From an uncultured Clostridia bacterium (GTDB taxonomy: Bacteria; Bacillota; Clostridia; Christensenellales; Aristaeellaceae): a DNA stretch of 22,218 nt. Below are positions 14,401 through 22,218 of this stretch, piece after piece (positions within the stretch are counted from its first letter, which is position 1; each line of letters starts with the position of its first letter). The position numbers and the translations under genes are program-made. The DNA lies in assembly GCA_934621485.1 (NCBI GenBank), contig CAKTUS010000040.1:1-22218 (forward strand). The letters run 5' to 3'. The notes under the pieces were generated by a model. The model made no database searches. It was not told the DNA's origin and worked only from the letters and a program-made list of their open reading frames with translations.

Positions 14401-14640
14401 CATGACCACCGGCTAAGCCGGCGGCTTGATTCAGCCCTGGAAGGGCTTTTTACCGGCTGACGTCTAAAGATGCACGGAATGATTTTTCTCAAATGCTCCG
14501 CCGCCCGGAAACGGGCATCAGCCGTTTTGATCGAGTGCATACGAATAGGTTGGGTTGTTATTCTCCACTCGCTTCGCTCGATGCTTGAAGCGAAAGCTTT
14601 TTTACGGGATACCTCCGCCGGCATAGCCGGTGGTTCTCGA
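14401..14640. mobile_element. IS200/IS605-like palindrome-ended element without transposase
   Basis: The left end has an imperfect hairpin, CCACCGGCTAAGCCGGCGG (14406-14424), and the right end CCGCCGGCATAGCCGGTGG (14615-14633), about 210 bases apart. Similar subterminal hairpins with CCACCGGC/GCCGGTGG arms are recognised by Y1 transposases of the IS200/IS605 group. No transposase or TnpB remnant is seen inside, so this would be a non-autonomous derivative or a decayed copy. The interior has an AT-richer stretch and the hairpin-like CTTCAAGC/GCTTGAAG region near 14583. Confidence 0.5.
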
Positions 14641-14904
14641 AGCCAATGAAACATCCGCCGCAAACGAGCGTTCCCAGGTTCCCCTGGGTTTGGGATTCTT
14701 TCTTGGCAAGCGCACGCCAACGCGATTCAATTGCTCCATCTTTTCAAGCGCTTTTTGGCCGTCTCCCCAAGGGGACGTTTTCAACGCTTTCTTCTCTTTT
14801 TAAGACAGGTTTCCCAAAGCTTCTGCGGCCGCAGGGTGCGGCTGGGTTCTCTGGAACAGGCTGCCCGAAAGCCACGGCGCATGCGCCGCCAGCTTTGGGC
14901 CGAA
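14641..14904. other. Gene-free spacer downstream of xpt
   Basis: No credible gene is seen. On the minus strand, a hairpin with AAAGC/GCTTT and GGCGCA/TGCGCC arms (14868-14896) lies a few bases after the xpt stop and may mark the operon's 3' end, although no T tract follows it. Confidence 0.5.
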
Positions 14905-15480
14905 TTAGTCCTCTACCACCAGGCGGCCGTTTTCAATAGCCTTTACCCTGGCCAGGGAATACACCTCATAACCGGCCTCCTCCAAACGGGCGCGGCCGGG
15001 CTGGAAGCTTTTTTCCACGCAAATGCCAATGCCCACCACGGTGGCTCCCGCCTGCCTGACCAGGTCGCACAGGCCGTCGCAGGCTTCGCCGTTGGCCAGA
15101 AAATCGTCGATAATCAGCACCCGGGAACCGGCGGGCAGATAAGGCTTGGCCACGCGAATGTAATTGTCCACCGAATGGGTGAAGCTGTAGACCCGGCTTT
15201 GATACACCTCGTCCGTCACATTGCGGCTGGCGCTTTTTTTGGCAAACACCACCGGCAGATTGCCAAGGCACATGGCCGCCGCAATGGCCGCCGCAATGCC
15301 GCTGGCCTCCACTGTCAGCACCAGCTCGGGCTTGGCTTGAGCGAACCTTTCTGCAAACGCCTGACCCATTTTTACAAACAGCTCTGTGTCCAGACGATGG
15401 TTCAAAAACATATCCACCTTCACAATGTCTGTGCCGACGCCTACGCCGTGCTCGCGCACTGCCTCTACCAGTTCCTTCAT
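14905..15480 (-). CDS. xpt: Xanthine phosphoribosyltransferase
   Basis: A 191-residue enzyme converting xanthine and PRPP to XMP in purine salvage. It aligns along its whole length with B. subtilis Xpt (194 residues). Shared stretches are KVDMFLNHRLD (about 21-31), the PRPP-binding loop VLIIDDFLANGEA (about 120-132) and GIGICVEKSFQPGR. AGGAGG precedes the ATG by eight bases. It is the last gene of the lacI-GH13-xpt operon, 21 bases after the GH13 stop. No purine riboswitch is seen before it, so here it appears to follow the carbohydrate operon's control. Confidence 0.95.
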   Translation of the reverse strand: MKELVEAVREHGVGVGTDIVKVDMFLNHRLDTELFVKMGQAFAERFAQAKPELVLTVEASGIAAAIAAAMCLGNLPVVFAKKSASRNVTDEVYQSRVYSFTHSVDNYIRVAKPYLPAGSRVLIIDDFLANGEACDGLCDLVRQAGATVVGIGICVEKSFQPGRARLEEAGYEVYSLARVKAIENGRLVVED

Positions 15481-15501
15481 GCCGTTGTCCTCCTTCGTGC
15501 T

Positions 15502-17256
15502 TTACAAAAGAATCATACCCTCGCCGGCCTTTAGCTCCACGCTGACGCCGCCGTCCTTTACCGCCAGGCTGCGGTCGGCGTACAGGTCGTGCACGCTGGC
15601 CAAACCGCTCATGCCCCGAGGCAGGGGCAGCCAGCTCCGGGCCGTTTCCGTGGCGGTGTTCAGCACGCACAGCACCTGCTGGTCCTCCAAAACGCGCAGG
15701 TAGGCGTACAGCCCATTTTCCTCCACCCGCCAGGTGCGGAAGCTGCCCTGACGCAGCGCGGGCGTTTGCCGCCGAATGGCCGCCAGCTTGCGGTAGTGCT
15801 CATGGGTCAGGTTTCCCTCCACCCGATCCCAGCGCATGGGATAGCGGCAGTACGGATCGTCGCCGCCCTCCATGCCCAGCTCGTCGCCGTAGTAGATGAT
15901 GGGAATCCCCAAATAGGTGAACTGGAAGAAGGCCGCCCCGTGCAGCATGCGCAAATCGCCGCCTGCGCGGGTGCGCATGCGAGCTGTGTCATGGCTGCCC
16001 AGGAAGGTCCACAGCACCTCCTGCGTGCGCTGAGGGTACAGCATGGCGGCCCGGTTCACGGCCCAGTCAAACTGCTCCGTGCTGATATCGTGCCGCGCAA
16101 ACCGCGCCCAAATGTTGCGGCTGAGCACGTAGTGCATGGTGGAATCGAACATGTCGCCCTGGGTGAGCCACTCCCGGCTGTCATCCCAACATTCGGCAAT
16201 CATCAGGCTGTCGGGATTTTCTTCCTTCATCATTTTGTGGTAGCGCCGCCAGAAGTCCGGCCATACCTCCGGGCTCACATCCAGCCGCCAGCCGTCGATG
16301 TGGCAGCGGCGCAGCCAGTAGCGGCCCACCTCCAGGAAGTACTGGGCGCACTGCTCGTTGCGCAGGTTCAGCTTGGGCATGTACTGCCAGTCTCCAAAGG
16401 TATGATACCCGTATGGCATGGATTTGTCAAAGCAAAACCAATCATAGTATGGAGAAGCCTCGCCCTTTTCCAAAGCGTCCTGAAAGGGGGCGAACCGGGT
16501 GCCGGAATGGTTGAACACCCCATCCATCACCAGGCGCATGCCGTTTTTGTGCAGCTCGTCGCACAAGGCAATCAGGTCGTCCTCCGTGCCCAGCAGCGGG
16601 TCGATCTGGTAGTAGTCGAAGGTGTTGTAGCGGTGGGAGGAATCGCTGAGGAACATGGGCGTGGAGTACAAAAGCGTTACGCCCAGTTCCTTGAGGTACG
16701 GCACCGCCTTGAGCACGCCCCGCAAATTGCCCCCGAAGCGAAACTCGTTTTGCACCCGGTCGCTGGTCCAGGGTTCCAGGTGCTCCTCCGGCTCGCCCTC
16801 CCGAGGCTCCCGGCGAAAACGGTCGGGGAAGATTTGATACCCCACGCAGCCTCGCGCCCATTCCGGCATGGGTTCTGAGGGATACGCGTAGGCAAAGGCA
16901 AACGCCTGGCTCACGTCCTCCTGGGCGTCGGCTCCGGCGTGCAGGCCGGAGGCGTCCAGCTTAAAGGTCATTTCGTCGCTTTGCAGCACAAACAGGTACT
17001 TGAGCCGCTTGTCCCGGGGCTCAAACACCGTTTCGTAAAAGTCATGCCACTGGTCTCGGTAAGCCAGGTGCATTTCGTATTCGTCCGCCCGTGCGAAAAA
17101 ATCCGGCAGGGCGTAATTGCTGGTTACCCTGGCCGCTATACGGGTAAACTGGCCCCGGCCCGTTTGCAGCCGCAGGCACACCCGGCCGTCCGGCAGGGCG
17201 TGGCGGTATTCCAGCCAGGGCATGTGGTAAATGGAGCCAAAATCAATATTTCGCAT
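15502..17256 (-). CDS. GH13 alpha-glucan hydrolase (neopullulanase/cyclomaltodextrinase-like)
   Basis: A 584-residue enzyme hydrolysing alpha-1,4 (perhaps alpha-1,6) linkages of maltodextrins. An N-terminal beta-sandwich of about 125 residues (CBM34-like) is followed by the catalytic barrel from about 137 (GYQIFPDRF). All GH13 signature regions are intact: MDGVFNHSG (244-252), GWRLDVSPE with nucleophile Asp326, AECWDD with acid/base Glu355, and FLGSHDTAR with Asp423. No signal peptide is seen, so it should act in the cytosol on imported oligosaccharides. The length suits the GH13_20 group. The ATG at 17256 is two bases after the lacI-type stop codon, with AAAGGA inside the regulator gene. The regulator probably represses it. 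Confidence 0.93.
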   Translation of the reverse strand: MRNIDFGSIYHMPWLEYRHALPDGRVCLRLQTGRGQFTRIAARVTSNYALPDFFARADEYEMHLAYRDQWHDFYETVFEPRDKRLKYLFVLQSDEMTFKLDASGLHAGADAQEDVSQAFAFAYAYPSEPMPEWARGCVGYQIFPDRFRREPREGEPEEHLEPWTSDRVQNEFRFGGNLRGVLKAVPYLKELGVTLLYSTPMFLSDSSHRYNTFDYYQIDPLLGTEDDLIALCDELHKNGMRLVMDGVFNHSGTRFAPFQDALEKGEASPYYDWFCFDKSMPYGYHTFGDWQYMPKLNLRNEQCAQYFLEVGRYWLRRCHIDGWRLDVSPEVWPDFWRRYHKMMKEENPDSLMIAECWDDSREWLTQGDMFDSTMHYVLSRNIWARFARHDISTEQFDWAVNRAAMLYPQRTQEVLWTFLGSHDTARMRTRAGGDLRMLHGAAFFQFTYLGIPIIYYGDELGMEGGDDPYCRYPMRWDRVEGNLTHEHYRKLAAIRRQTPALRQGSFRTWRVEENGLYAYLRVLEDQQVLCVLNTATETARSWLPLPRGMSGLASVHDLYADRSLAVKDGGVSVELKAGEGMILL

Positions 17257-17258
17257 GG

Positions 17259-18275
17259 TTAATCCTTTCCACAGCGCGCAACGCTGTCGCGTTCCATCAG
17301 AGTAAAGGGCACCTCGATGGAGCGGGTTTCTTCCTCCGAGCCGTCGCGAATCACGTCCAGCATCAGGTTCATGGCGCTGACCCCCAGCTGGTAAGCGGAC
17401 ACGTCGAAGGAGGTGAGGGCCGGGGCGTGATAGCGGCCCGCGTCCGTATTATTGAAGCTGATCAGGCTTACGTCCGTTGGCACGTTCAGCCCCTGCTGCT
17501 TCAAAAAACCGCATAGGCCAATGGCCAGCGCATCGTCAATGCACACCACGCCGGTGGGCCGGTCCGGCCCTTGGAAAATGCATCCCAGCCGTTCGCTGTC
17601 CACCTCGTTTTCCAGGTAGCGGCTGGGAAGCACCCAGTCCTCCCGCAGGGGCAAGTTGGCCTGCGAAAGCGCCTTTTCAAAGCCCTGCCGCCGGTCCACG
17701 GTCATCAAGTAGTGCCGGTCGTACCCCAGGAACATCAGCCGCCGGTGGCCGCGGTCCAGCAGGTATTGCGCCGCCTGATAGCCCGCCTCTACGTTATTAT
17801 TATCAACCGACAGGCGAATACATTCATGAGGCGGGCGGCCTACCAGCACCACGGGCACGCTGAGCCGCTCTGCGGGCACATCCTCGGCCGCCAGCAGCAC
17901 CAGGCCGCTCACATAGCCGCTGTCCACCAGCTGTTTTCCTGCCTCCATGGCGCTGAGATCCTCGTTGCCGGTAGCCAGCAGCAGGTGATAGCGCCGCGCT
18001 CCCGCCACCGCGCCCAGCCCTTGCAGCACCAGCGGAAAGAAGGGATTGCCCAGGTTTTGAGCCGCGTCGCCGGGGAACACAATGCCCACGATGCGGGTTT
18101 GCCGGTTTACCAGGCTGCGGGCCATCTGGTTGGGGTGAAAGTTCATTTCCCGGGCCGCCTGCTGTACGCGCTGGCGCACTTCCTGGCTGATGCGCCGGTT
18201 GTTGTGCAGCGCCCGGCTCACAGTGGACGGCGATACGCCAACCGCCTTGGCTACATCCTTAATGGTTGCTTTCAT
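17259..18275 (-). CDS. LacI-family transcriptional regulator (MalR-like)
   Basis: A 338-residue repressor. The N-terminal helix-turn-helix (TIKDVAKAVGVSPSTVSRAL, about 4-23) with hinge helix (PNQMARSLVNRQT) is followed by a periplasmic-binding-protein-like sensor domain from about 60 (IVGIVFPG, then GLVLLAAED, CIDDALAIG). The start at 18275 follows AAAGGAGC and begins directly with the DNA-binding domain; the frame is open to 18335 but would add a non-family extension. It is first in an operon with a maltodextrin hydrolase and xpt, so its ligand is probably a maltooligosaccharide. A CAAACGTTTG palindrome in its leader fits an autoregulatory operator. Confidence 0.93.
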   Translation of the reverse strand: MKATIKDVAKAVGVSPSTVSRALHNNRRISQEVRQRVQQAAREMNFHPNQMARSLVNRQTRIVGIVFPGDAAQNLGNPFFPLVLQGLGAVAGARRYHLLLATGNEDLSAMEAGKQLVDSGYVSGLVLLAAEDVPAERLSVPVVLVGRPPHECIRLSVDNNNVEAGYQAAQYLLDRGHRRLMFLGYDRHYLMTVDRRQGFEKALSQANLPLREDWVLPSRYLENEVDSERLGCIFQGPDRPTGVVCIDDALAIGLCGFLKQQGLNVPTDVSLISFNNTDAGRYHAPALTSFDVSAYQLGVSAMNLMLDVIRDGSEEETRSIEVPFTLMERDSVARCGKD

Positions 18276-18304
18276 ACGTTCTGCTCCTTTATTTTTCACA
18301 GGCG

Positions 18305-18354
18305 TGCAAACGTTTGTCTTTCGCAAGCATATCACAGGGCAAAAGGCTTGTCAA
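18305..18354 (-). promoter_or_regulatory. Promoter and LacI-type operator of the lacI-GH13-xpt operon
   Basis: On the minus strand a perfect TTGACA (18354-18349), a 17-base spacer and TATGCT (18331-18326) form a strong promoter. Just downstream, TGCAAACGTTTGTC (18305-18318, plus-strand reading) has a perfect ten-bp palindrome with the central CG of LacI/CcpA-type operators. Its position at the transcription start fits repression. Confidence 0.8.
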
Positions 18355-18433
18355 GAAAAGGAAACACGCTGGTTCCGCCTTAGCCGCCTGCCCGGCCAAA
18401 GCCTTGGCCGCCGCTTGTTTCCCCCTGTTCCAG

Positions 18434-18461
18434 CCAAAACGGCGCGTCGCTTTTCGCCGTT
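18434..18461 (-). terminator. Candidate terminator of the C39/P-type ATPase operon
   Basis: AACGGCG (18438-18444) and CGCCGTT (18455-18461) form a seven-bp stem. On the minus strand it is followed by TTGGC. It starts about 25 bases after the ATPase stop codon. The T tract is short. Confidence 0.4.
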
Positions 18462-18486
18462 CCTGCGCGATGGAAGCTCCACGCGC

Positions 18487-20823
18487 TCAAGCCGCAAGGC
18501 TCGACGAAGCCGTTTTCTCTTTTCCGGCCCGGCGAGCGCCAATCAGCCTTCCCAATCCCAGCTGAAACGCCGGGGCCAGCACTGCCGCAGCCGCCAAAAC
18601 CCACCACTGGCTGCCGGCGACAGGCGTCAGGTAAAACACGCCGGGAACCAGCAGCGTGGCCAGCGCAAACCCGGCGGTCATCAACGCCACCAGCCCGGCC
18701 CGCAGCGCGTTTAGCGGCAGACAGGTTAGCAACAGGGTGACCAGACCGGAATAACCGGCGATCAGCGTGCTCAGGCTGCTGACCGTATCGGCGTCATAGC
18801 CCAGCCCGGGGGCCAGAGCCATCAGCAACAGCAGCAGCAGCGACGCGCTGAGGCCGCCCGGCAGGGCGCGGGTAATCACGTTGCGCAAAAACCGGCCCCG
18901 TACCCGCTCCTTGCTGGGCTGGAGCGCCAGAACAAAGGAAGGCGCGCCAATCGTCAGGCTGCTGATAAGCGTTAGCTGAATGGGAGCGAAGGGATAGGCG
19001 AAGGGCAAAATCATCAGCGCCACCGATAGCACCAGGCTGAACAGGTTTTTCACCAAAAACAGCGACGCCGCCCGGGTAATGTTGTTAATTACCCGCCGGC
19101 CCTCCAGCACAATTTCGGGCAGAATATTGAAATCTGCGTCCAGCAGCGTCACCTGGGCCACCCGGCTGGCCGCGTCGCTGCCGCCTGCCATGGCGATGGA
19201 GCAATCGGCCGCCTTCAGGGCGGGAATGTCGTTTACGCCGTCGCCTACCATGGTTACGCCATGACCGCGGCGGCGCAGGGCTTCCACCAGCCCCTGCTTG
19301 TCCTCCGGGGTTACCCGGCCGAAAACGGTATAGGTTTCGCACAGAGCGTCGTAGTCCTTTTCCGAAAGGGCGCTCAGGTCCACCCAGTTTTCCGCCCCGG
19401 GGATGCCCGCCGCCCTGGCTGTGCAGGACACAGTGCGGGCGCTGTCTCCGGACAGCACGCGCAGGCTTACCCCCTGCCGGCCGAAGTATGCAATGGTTTC
19501 CTTTACATGGGGGCGCAGAGTATCGCTGAGCAGAATCAGCGCCAGTGGCGAAAGCCCCTGGGGCAGGCTTTCGCCGCAGACGGGCTGTTGGGACAAAGCC
19601 AGGGCCAGCACCCGCAGCCCTTGATCGGCATACGTCTGCGCTTGCTTCAGCGCCGCGCCGGTCAGCAGCTTTTCCGGCGCGCCCAGCACCGCCGTGCCGC
19701 AGGCCAGCTGGACGGCCGACCACTTGCGTTGGCTGGAAAAGGGAACGGACGCTATCATTTCCGGCGTTTTGCCGCCTTCAAACTTGTCTCGAAGGGCACG
19801 GTTGGTGGGATTGTCGTCGGCAAAGGAGGCAACGAGAGCCCTCATGCAGGGAACGATTCGTTCTTCCTTTCCCAGCGCTACGGTTTCCTGCCAAACCATA
19901 TCGCCGCTGGTGAGGGTGCCGGTTTTGTCCACGCACACCACATCGGTGCGGGCCAACGTTTCGATGCCGTACAGCTGGTTCACCAGGGCGTTTCGCTTGC
20001 CCAGCTTTACCACGCCCGCCGCCAGCGACACGGACGTAAGCAGAATCAGTCCCTCGGGAATCATGCCCAGCATGGCCGCCACCGTGCTGGTGACGGCTTC
20101 CGGCGCGGCCAGCCCCAGGCTGAAGCGCTGGCGCAGAAAAACCGCTGCGCCCAGGGGTACAATGGCCGCAGACACAGCCCGCAAAATGCGGTTCATGTCC
20201 AGCATGAGCTGGCTTTTGGCCCCATGCACCCTGCGAGCGTTCATTTGCAGCTTTCCCGCATAGCTTTCCGCGCCTACGGCCGTCAGCCGGGCCACTACGC
20301 CGCCGCCTACCAGAAAGCTGCCGGAGTACAGGGTATCGCCTTCCTTTTTGTCTACGGGCCGGCTTTCGCCCGTCAGCAGGCTTTCATCCGCCTGGGCGTT
20401 TCCATCCAGCACCACGGCGTCTGCGGGCAGCTGATCGCCCCGGGCCAGAAGCACCACGTCGTCCTGCACCAGCTGCTCCGGGGCCAGCTTCTGATAAGCG
20501 CCGTCGCGAAGCGTGCGCACCGGGCTTTCGCTTAGCAGCTGCAGCCGGTCGTGGGTGCGCTTGGCGCGGGCTTCCTGAATGACGCCGATCAGCGTGTTGG
20601 AAACCACCACGCCCAGGAACAGCAGGTTGCGGTAGCTGCGCGCCCAGAAAACCAGGGCGGCCAGCGCCAGGTTCATCAGGTTGAACAGGGTGAACACATT
20701 GCGCCGCACAATGGCGGCAAGCCCTCCGTCCCGGGCGGCGGGCAGGGTATTGCCCTGCCCGTTCTTTTGCTTTTCCAGGGCCTGCCGAGTGCTAAGCCCC
20801 GTCCATTTTGCTTTCGTTTGCAT
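18487..20823 (-). CDS. Cation-translocating P-type ATPase (CtpE-like, probably Ca2+)
   Basis: A 778-residue membrane pump. Key motifs are the actuator-loop LLTGES (149-154), the phosphorylation site DKTGTLT with Asp299, and the hinge GDGVND (527-532). The membrane motif MIPEGLILLTSVSLA (254-268) puts it near the CtpE-type and related P2-like pumps implicated in calcium transport. The CPC/CPx motif of heavy-metal pumps and an N-terminal metal-binding domain are absent. Hydrophobic pairs lie at about 43-83, 212-270 and, at the C-terminal end, from about 575. The ATG directly follows the TAA of the upstream sortase-like/C39 gene, so translation is probably coupled. The ion is inferred. Confidence 0.9.
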   Translation of the reverse strand: MQTKAKWTGLSTRQALEKQKNGQGNTLPAARDGGLAAIVRRNVFTLFNLMNLALAALVFWARSYRNLLFLGVVVSNTLIGVIQEARAKRTHDRLQLLSESPVRTLRDGAYQKLAPEQLVQDDVVLLARGDQLPADAVVLDGNAQADESLLTGESRPVDKKEGDTLYSGSFLVGGGVVARLTAVGAESYAGKLQMNARRVHGAKSQLMLDMNRILRAVSAAIVPLGAAVFLRQRFSLGLAAPEAVTSTVAAMLGMIPEGLILLTSVSLAAGVVKLGKRNALVNQLYGIETLARTDVVCVDKTGTLTSGDMVWQETVALGKEERIVPCMRALVASFADDNPTNRALRDKFEGGKTPEMIASVPFSSQRKWSAVQLACGTAVLGAPEKLLTGAALKQAQTYADQGLRVLALALSQQPVCGESLPQGLSPLALILLSDTLRPHVKETIAYFGRQGVSLRVLSGDSARTVSCTARAAGIPGAENWVDLSALSEKDYDALCETYTVFGRVTPEDKQGLVEALRRRGHGVTMVGDGVNDIPALKAADCSIAMAGGSDAASRVAQVTLLDADFNILPEIVLEGRRVINNITRAASLFLVKNLFSLVLSVALMILPFAYPFAPIQLTLISSLTIGAPSFVLALQPSKERVRGRFLRNVITRALPGGLSASLLLLLLMALAPGLGYDADTVSSLSTLIAGYSGLVTLLLTCLPLNALRAGLVALMTAGFALATLLVPGVFYLTPVAGSQWWVLAAAAVLAPAFQLGLGRLIGARRAGKEKTASSSLAA

Positions 20824-22218
20824 TTATGCCTCGTTTTCTTCTGCCGTCCAGCCGGAGAGCGACGGATTCTCAATGTAAGCCGTGGGTACCAGCTCACAGC
20901 GGCCCAGATTCTTTTTTTCCACACGCACCACGCCGGGAGTCAGCACCTCCACCACGCCCCGCCGGTCCTGGGTGTATTCCTTTTGCTCCCGCCGCAGCGG
21001 ATCCAGAATGTACACATAGGTTTCATCCATGCCCGCAATGACTACGTAATGGCTGGAGGAGGTAAAGGGGCCGTTCAGCGCGCAGCATATCACCAAGCCG
21101 CGCCCCGTCTGGTTGGCCAGCATGTCCAGGGCAGGGTCCATGCGCTTGACCACTTCCATCCGCAGACCATAAATTTCGCATAGATATTTGAGGAACGTCA
21201 TGTTGGTGCCCCGGGTGCCGCCATAGCGGCCCTTTACCTTCCACTGGTTGTTTCCGGCGGCAAAATCGGCGATGGCCACCGGCAGGTAGCGCAGGTATTC
21301 GTCCGGGGTTTCCAGGAGATAGGGCGCGTGCTGGCGGTTGCAGTAGTAGCGGTTCACGGAGCAGGAACAAAACAGCGTGCCGACGCCGTTGGCGGCATAG
21401 GGGCGCAAAGCGGGCAGCTGCTGCCTGGGCACCAGATTGACTATGGCGATAGCCACGGCCAGAGGGCCGCAGCCGCCGCCGCCCAGGTTGCGGTATTTGC
21501 TGGACGCGCCGCTTTCATAGCGCATCCTTTCCCAAAGCGGGTCGTTCTGAGCATAAACCATCATGCGGCCCAAGGGCCCAACGTCCTGGACGCCGGACAC
21601 GGTTTCCCGGCTGTCCAGCTCCTGCTTGACCAGGTTCACGCCTTGCCCGTTTCCGCCGCTCAGGGGGCGCATCGCCGCGCACACCACGGTGCGTTTTCCC
21701 CCAAGGGCGTTGCTCAGGACGGCCAGGCGCTGGCCTTCCTGGGGAAGCGCTTCCTGCCTGGGAGTAAGAACGCTCCGCGCGTTCAGCTCCTCCAGCCAGC
21801 GCTGAAAGCCGTCCCGGGCCTGAGAAGGATCCAAAACCGCGTCCTCCACCTGCTGGGAAGGGATGCAGGCAAACACGTCCAGCTGCCAGTCTCCTGCCGG
21901 GGTAAGCAGCAGAAAAGAGGGATGGGCTTCGTAGTACGCCTGGTCTGCATAGTCCTTGAGCCAGCAGAAAGGCGCGTTTTTCTTGCCGGAATTGCCGTAG
22001 AGCCGCAAAAGGGAATCGTCCATCTCGGCGTCTGCGCGCAGGTAAACGGTTCCGCCGCCGCGCATGCTGGTGTTTTCAAAGGAATGACTGGCATAGTAGG
22101 CGTCCTTTTCGCCCCGCATCACCGGCTGGTTTATGCCGCCTCCCGCCTGATACAGCCAGCCCACGCAATCCGGGTTCAGGCTTTGCAGCGTGGAAAAATC
22201 CACAAACGGGCGCGCGCC
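20824..22218 (-). CDS. Pseudo-sortase B/C39-type cysteine peptidase fusion (partial)
   Basis: The frame is open to the window edge; a GTG at 22203 reads as an internal valine in the usual sortase phrase (PFVDFSTLQSLNPDCVGWLY), so the start, probably with a membrane anchor, lies outside. Numbering from that codon, residues 1-181 follow class B sortases throughout (NPDCVGWLY, RGEKDAYYASHSF, LLRLYG, YEAHPSFLLLTPAGDW), but the catalytic His of YGH is Asn71, the Cys of LSTC is Ala166 (LSNA), and only Arg171 is kept. Residues about 215-440 form a C39-like peptidase: NDPLW, then catalytic Cys245 in GGGGCGP, His385 in SSSHYVVIAGMD and Asp401 in ILDPL. The protein should be extracellular. A P-type ATPase gene follows with no gap. 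Inference: the dead sortase recognises a peptide or wall target for the peptidase. Confidence 0.85.
   Translation of the reverse strand, partial: GARPFVDFSTLQSLNPDCVGWLYQAGGGINQPVMRGEKDAYYASHSFENTSMRGGGTVYLRADAEMDDSLLRLYGNSGKKNAPFCWLKDYADQAYYEAHPSFLLLTPAGDWQLDVFACIPSQQVEDAVLDPSQARDGFQRWLEELNARSVLTPRQEALPQEGQRLAVLSNALGGKRTVVCAAMRPLSGGNGQGVNLVKQELDSRETVSGVQDVGPLGRMMVYAQNDPLWERMRYESGASSKYRNLGGGGCGPLAVAIAIVNLVPRQQLPALRPYAANGVGTLFCSCSVNRYYCNRQHAPYLLETPDEYLRYLPVAIADFAAGNNQWKVKGRYGGTRGTNMTFLKYLCEIYGLRMEVVKRMDPALDMLANQTGRGLVICCALNGPFTSSSHYVVIAGMDETYVYILDPLRREQKEYTQDRRGVVEVLTPGVVRVEKKNLGRCELVPTAYIENPSLSGWTAEENEA

Noticed and set aside
13881..14640. CRISPR array in the repeat-rich spacer
   Set aside because: The repeats are long, diverged and modular with no regular spacing or uniform spacers, and no cas gene is present.
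14905..15520. Purine riboswitch before xpt
   Set aside because: Only 21 bases separate xpt from the GH13 gene, with a ribosome-binding site in between, so there is no room for the aptamer.
22030..22203. Active class B sortase
   Set aside because: The fold is right but the His and Cys positions hold Asn and Ala, so transpeptidase activity is not expected.

Overview
The window looks like chromosome from a GC-rich, low-copy-mobile member of the Clostridia (Bacillota). Support comes from strong AGGAGG ribosome-binding sites, a YtvI-type sporulation membrane protein, an ECF sigma/anti-sigma pair with a large extracellular sensor, a class B sortase fold, a B. subtilis-type xanthine phosphoribosyltransferase, and many one-component regulators beside their targets. 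I cannot name a genus from sequence alone.

Layout. 1-37: start of a minus-strand gene leaving the window. 176-2092 (+): a double zinc-ribbon membrane protein and a secreted/anchored TPM-domain protein. 2121-2338: a MITE-like element and a strong terminator hairpin directly in front of the next gene. 2353-4023 (+): tag (3-methyladenine glycosylase) and a YtvI/AI-2E-type permease. 4024-4822: gene-free, repeat-rich, with an AT-rich patch and minus-strand terminators. 4823-6886 (-): an AraC-type regulator and a Gfo/Idh/MocA oxidoreductase. 7225-8499 (-): an HtrA-type membrane serine protease. 8500-9179: gene-free apart from a diverged intergenic repeat and the promoters of the flanking genes. 9180-11117 (+): a MerR regulator followed by a 2,4-diaminopentanoate dehydrogenase-like enzyme whose promoter has a 19-bp spacer and a dyad, typical of MerR targets. 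11353-13004 (-): ECF sigma factor and its membrane anti-sigma, overlapping by GTGA. 13209-13844 (+): an orphan OmpR-type regulator with a degenerate receiver. 13845-14904: gene-free, with the best copy of the intergenic repeat, a strong terminator and an IS200/IS605-like palindromic element. 14905-18275 (-): lacI-type regulator, GH13 maltodextrin hydrolase and xpt as one tight operon with a clear promoter and operator. 18487-22218 (-): a CtpE-like P-type ATPase coupled to a protein that fuses a sortase-B fold to a C39-type cysteine peptidase and runs off the right edge.

The most unusual item is that last protein. Its sortase-B half aligns along its whole length with class B sortases, but the catalytic His is Asn and the catalytic Cys is Ala, while the attached C39-like domain keeps Cys, His and Asp. 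This is best read as a catalytically dead sortase acting as a recognition module for a live peptidase. The second is a modular family of intergenic elements (at least five copies, one about 288 bp with 17-bp terminal inverted repeats and a 24-nt perfect palindrome) spread between genes in both orientations.
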